Shown: positions 61,654 to 64,000 of the stretch, one piece after another
How the letters are laid out: every line of letters begins with the position of its first letter
How positions within the stretch are numbered: position 1 is the stretch's first letter
Source of the DNA: Polynucleobacter sp. JS-Mosq-20-D10
GTDB taxonomy: Bacteria > Pseudomonadota > Gammaproteobacteria > Burkholderiales > Burkholderiaceae
DNA length: 64,000 nucleotides
Assembly: GCF_018687755.1 (NCBI RefSeq)
Contig: NZ_CP061305.1
Coordinates: forward strand, 1,053,099 to 1,117,098
Direction: 5' to 3'
Notes under the pieces: model-generated
What the model saw: only the letters and a program-made list of their open reading frames with translations
Database searches by the model: none
What the model was told of the DNA's origin: nothing
Translations under genes and position numbers: made by a program

Positions 61654-63018
61654 TTAGCTATTACTATGTGAAAGCTCGGCTAAAACACCGCGCGCTTCAA
61701 CCACAATTTCAGGGTCGATTGATGCGCCAATACGAACAATCTCTTCTAAAGATTTCTTGGCTGCGGAAAAATCTTCAATAGTGATGTAGGCTCTGGCTAG
61801 ATTTAATCTAACCCTAAGTTCATCAGGCGTCAGATCTGATGTGGAGGGCTTAGCAACAGGCAAATCTAGATTAATGCTTCCGAACAATGCCTTAGCTTTA
61901 TCGGGAACACCCTCATGATCACCAGAATGCTGATCGGGCGCTGCAGATTGCACCCGCTCGTGTTCGGCTGGGTAGTCACGAGCGTTGATATGAGGCAATG
62001 GAGTTTTACGCGAATTACTAATAAAGAACCAAATCAAAAGACAAGTAATTAAAACAAGCGCAAGCAAGCCAAGAAAAAGTGCCTTTGCGTTAAACCCGCT
62101 CTTTCCCGAATCAAGCACCTCTGAAGAGCCTTGAGATTCAGCTAATAATTTTTTTAAGTCTGCGACATTCTTCTCCAACTCTTGCGCTCTCACATTAGTT
62201 TGTTCGAGAATTTTTTCTTGGGCTACTATTTCTTCCGTAATGCGCTTGGTATCTGCATCCCGGTCTCCGCTAGAGCCGATCTTTAAACGATTTGCAGAAT
62301 TAATAACATCATCAACACTAACTTCTACGCTAGCCAGGTCACTCTTTTTCTCAGCCCGTGGTTGAGCCGCTGAGTCTACAAAATCCTTAGCAAGCTTAGA
62401 ATCAATCGCCTGTACTGAGGCTGGATCAGGAATCACGAGCTCAGAACCAGCCCGTAAACGATTAATATTGCCACCCGCAAAAGCATCCGGATTAGCTTGA
62501 TATAAAGCCATCATTTTCTGGTCGATCGAAAACTTTGGTGAACCTGAATCCATCTTTGAAGCAATCGAAGAGAGGGTTTGTCCAGGCTCCACAACAAACT
62601 TAGGCAAAGTCCCATTCAAAAATGTATAGATTCTAGTAATTGAACCTGTTGACCAATTTAAGGTGAGTAATAAATCTACAAAGATATCCTCAGAGATCGG
62701 TACGGCTTCCACCGTTTCTACCAAAACCATCAACCGCCCATCCTTTGATCGATAAACCATGACTTGGGTATTGAAGTCCAAAATTTTAGGTGAAATACCA
62801 AGGCGCTCATAAGCGCTTGCCGATGGTATTGACGCCGATAAAGTTGTTAAAAGGGCTTGCTCATCTGGAGCCAACTCAATGGGAACCTCAATTCGAAGAC
62901 TTTCGCCAGGATTAGATACCAAATTCGCCTTGCCTAATGTAACGGCAAAGACACTAGTCGATAGTGCGATACCAATAAGACTAGCAAAGATAAATTTCAG
63001 CATCTGAATATTAGGCAT
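61654..63018 (-). CDS. FimV-like inner membrane peptidoglycan-binding protein
   Basis: 454 residues. Signal sequence about 6-26. A FimV N-terminal domain follows (TLGKANLVSNPGESLRIEVP near residue 27). A LysM domain is at about 148-212 (VEPGQTLSSIASKMDSG to GSELVIPD), then a coiled coil (about 255-300), a membrane segment (about 316-338) and a C-terminal FimV-type TPR motif (LTPDELRVRLNLARAYI near 400). In relatives FimV organises the cell pole and type IV pili. Shorter than Pseudomonas FimV (~900). The ATG overlaps the asd stop by 8 bp and has a GGAAAG site. Confidence 0.85.
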   Translation of the reverse strand: MPNIQMLKFIFASLIGIALSTSVFAVTLGKANLVSNPGESLRIEVPIELAPDEQALLTTLSASIPSASAYERLGISPKILDFNTQVMVYRSKDGRLMVLVETVEAVPISEDIFVDLLLTLNWSTGSITRIYTFLNGTLPKFVVEPGQTLSSIASKMDSGSPKFSIDQKMMALYQANPDAFAGGNINRLRAGSELVIPDPASVQAIDSKLAKDFVDSAAQPRAEKKSDLASVEVSVDDVINSANRLKIGSSGDRDADTKRITEEIVAQEKILEQTNVRAQELEKNVADLKKLLAESQGSSEVLDSGKSGFNAKALFLGLLALVLITCLLIWFFISNSRKTPLPHINARDYPAEHERVQSAAPDQHSGDHEGVPDKAKALFGSINLDLPVAKPSTSDLTPDELRVRLNLARAYITIEDFSAAKKSLEEIVRIGASIDPEIVVEARGVLAELSHSNS

Positions 63019-64000
63019 TACTTTCCAATAGGATTCTTAACATTCGACGCAAGGGCTCAGCTGCTCCCCATAAAAGTTGATCGCCTACAGTAAAAGCACC
63101 AAGATATTCAGGACCCATTGCCATCTTATGCAATCGTCCAATAGGTATCGTCAATGCGCCGCTAACAGCTGCTGGAGATAATTCACGTTCAGTAGTCTCA
63201 CGATCATTTGGGATCACCTTGACCCATTGATTGTCATTGGCCAATATTGCCTCAATTTCTTTAAGCGGAATATCTTTTTTGAGTTTGACGGTGAGACCTT
63301 GTGAGTGACAGCGCATAGCGCCAACACGGACACATAAACCATCAATGGGAATACTGCCTGGAGTTCTAAACGCAGGTCGACCTAAGATCTTATTAAATTC
63401 GGCTCCGCCCTTCCACTCTTCTTTAGTTTGACCGTTCTCTACGGGAACATCAATCCAAGGAATCAGACTACCTGCTAAGGGAGTATTACGGAAGTTTTTC
63501 TTTGGAAAATCAGGTGAACGTAATGTCTCAGTGATTTTGCGATCAATATCCAGAATCCAAGAAGAAGGATCGGCCAATTCAGTAGCCACGCTATCGCGCA
63601 ATGCGCCCATTTGTAACAACAGTTCGCGCATATTTTGGGCGCCAGCACCTGAGGCCGCCTGGTAGGTCATAGCACTAATCCACTCAACCATATCAGCCTT
63701 AACAAGACCACCCATAGCCATCATCATTAGACTGACTGTGCAGTTACTGCCAATCCAGTTTTTTCCACCAGCAGCCAATGCTTTATCAATTACTGGACGA
63801 TTCACTGGATCCAAAATCAAGACCGCATCATCCTTCATACGTAAGGCGCTAGCGGCATCAATCCAGTGGCCCTGCCAACCAGCGGAACGCAGTTGAGGAA
63901 AAATCTCATTGGTGTAGTCACCACCCTGACAGGTCAAAATAATATCGCAGCGCGAAAGTGCTTTGATATCATTCGCATCGAGCAAAGCATTTTCACTCTT
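63011..64000 (-). CDS. asd: Aspartate-semialdehyde dehydrogenase (5' end beyond the window)
   Basis: Makes aspartate semialdehyde for lysine, diaminopimelate, threonine and methionine. The frame is open through base 64000, so about 40 N-terminal residues, including the NADP-binding start, are outside. Visible: the catalytic cysteine in GSNCTVSLMMMAMGGL, AMTYQAASGAGAQ and the histidine in GAMRCHSQGLTV. This is the standard gammaproteobacterial/betaproteobacterial Asd. It is the first gene of the asd-fimV-truA-trpFBA-accD-folC series. Confidence 0.95.
   Translation of the reverse strand, partial: KSENALLDANDIKALSRCDIILTCQGGDYTNEIFPQLRSAGWQGHWIDAASALRMKDDAVLILDPVNRPVIDKALAAGGKNWIGSNCTVSLMMMAMGGLVKADMVEWISAMTYQAASGAGAQNMRELLLQMGALRDSVATELADPSSWILDIDRKITETLRSPDFPKKNFRNTPLAGSLIPWIDVPVENGQTKEEWKGGAEFNKILGRPAFRTPGSIPIDGLCVRVGAMRCHSQGLTVKLKKDIPLKEIEAILANDNQWVKVIPNDRETTERELSPAAVSGALTIPIGRLHKMAMGPEYLGAFTVGDQLLWGAAEPLRRMLRILLESNA

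Overview
This window looks like ordinary chromosome of a freshwater betaproteobacterium of the family Burkholderiaceae, most probably Polynucleobacter or a close relative. The support is the moderate, slightly AT-rich composition, very short intergenic gaps, betaproteobacterial gene orders (pyrG-kdsA-eno-ftsB; asd-fimV-truA-trpF-trpB-trpA-accD-folC-SPOR-cvpA-purF-metZ; soxCDYZAXB) and the protein sequences. The genus is inferred from remembered family resemblance, not from a search. I see no prophage, insertion sequence, CRISPR array or plasmid-type genes.

Layout. 1-823 is the start of acnB, leaving leftward. 824-1197 is the divergent acnB/pyrG promoter region with a perfect 14-bp palindrome. 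1198-5400 is pyrG-kdsA-eno-ftsB; hslO (reverse) and gltX follow. 7927-8251 holds three tRNA genes (Ala-GGC, Glu-TTC, Asp-GTC) and a terminator. 8394-12642 is a patch of envelope and poorly known genes: DUF2147, a MipA-like outer membrane protein, an alpha/beta hydrolase, a DUF4118 membrane protein, an M48 lipoprotein protease and a secreted duplicated-domain protein. 12793-17406 is a LysR regulator divergent from gcl-hyi-glxR, the glycerate route for glyoxylate. 17417-36782 is mostly housekeeping and single genes: yqiA, DUF3108, a K+-channel-like protein, ankyrin-TatD-holB-tmk-mltG, ygfZ, an NRDE protein, selO, msrB, yciB, bolA-type, a parvulin, gloA, ybiT, yhhQ, gcdH and mnmH.

37241-48521 is the most distinctive block: a same-strand run for inorganic sulfur oxidation. 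In transcription order it is an ArsR-family regulator, soxC, soxD, soxY, soxZ, soxA, soxX, soxB, an exported DsrE-like protein, a SoxH-like metallo-beta-lactamase-fold protein, a small cytochrome c, three YeeE/YedE-type sulfur-compound transporter proteins and a DUF442 phosphatase/sulfurtransferase-like protein. Possession of soxCD together with soxXA, soxYZ and soxB predicts complete oxidation of thiosulfate to sulfate. Divergent from the regulator are modB and modC (molybdate import; SoxC needs molybdenum cofactor). Between them lie two adjacent AT-rich direct repeats overlapping a good candidate promoter. A HiPIP gene, a possible electron carrier, follows.

50979-64000 is metabolism on the reverse strand: a methyltransferase, metZ, purF, cvpA, a SPOR protein, folC, accD, trpA, trpB, trpF, truA, a FimV-like protein and asd (5' end beyond the window). 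Most functions here are well-known families. The parts worth following are the control of the sox/mod junction, the accessory genes downstream of soxB, and a few unnamed envelope proteins.
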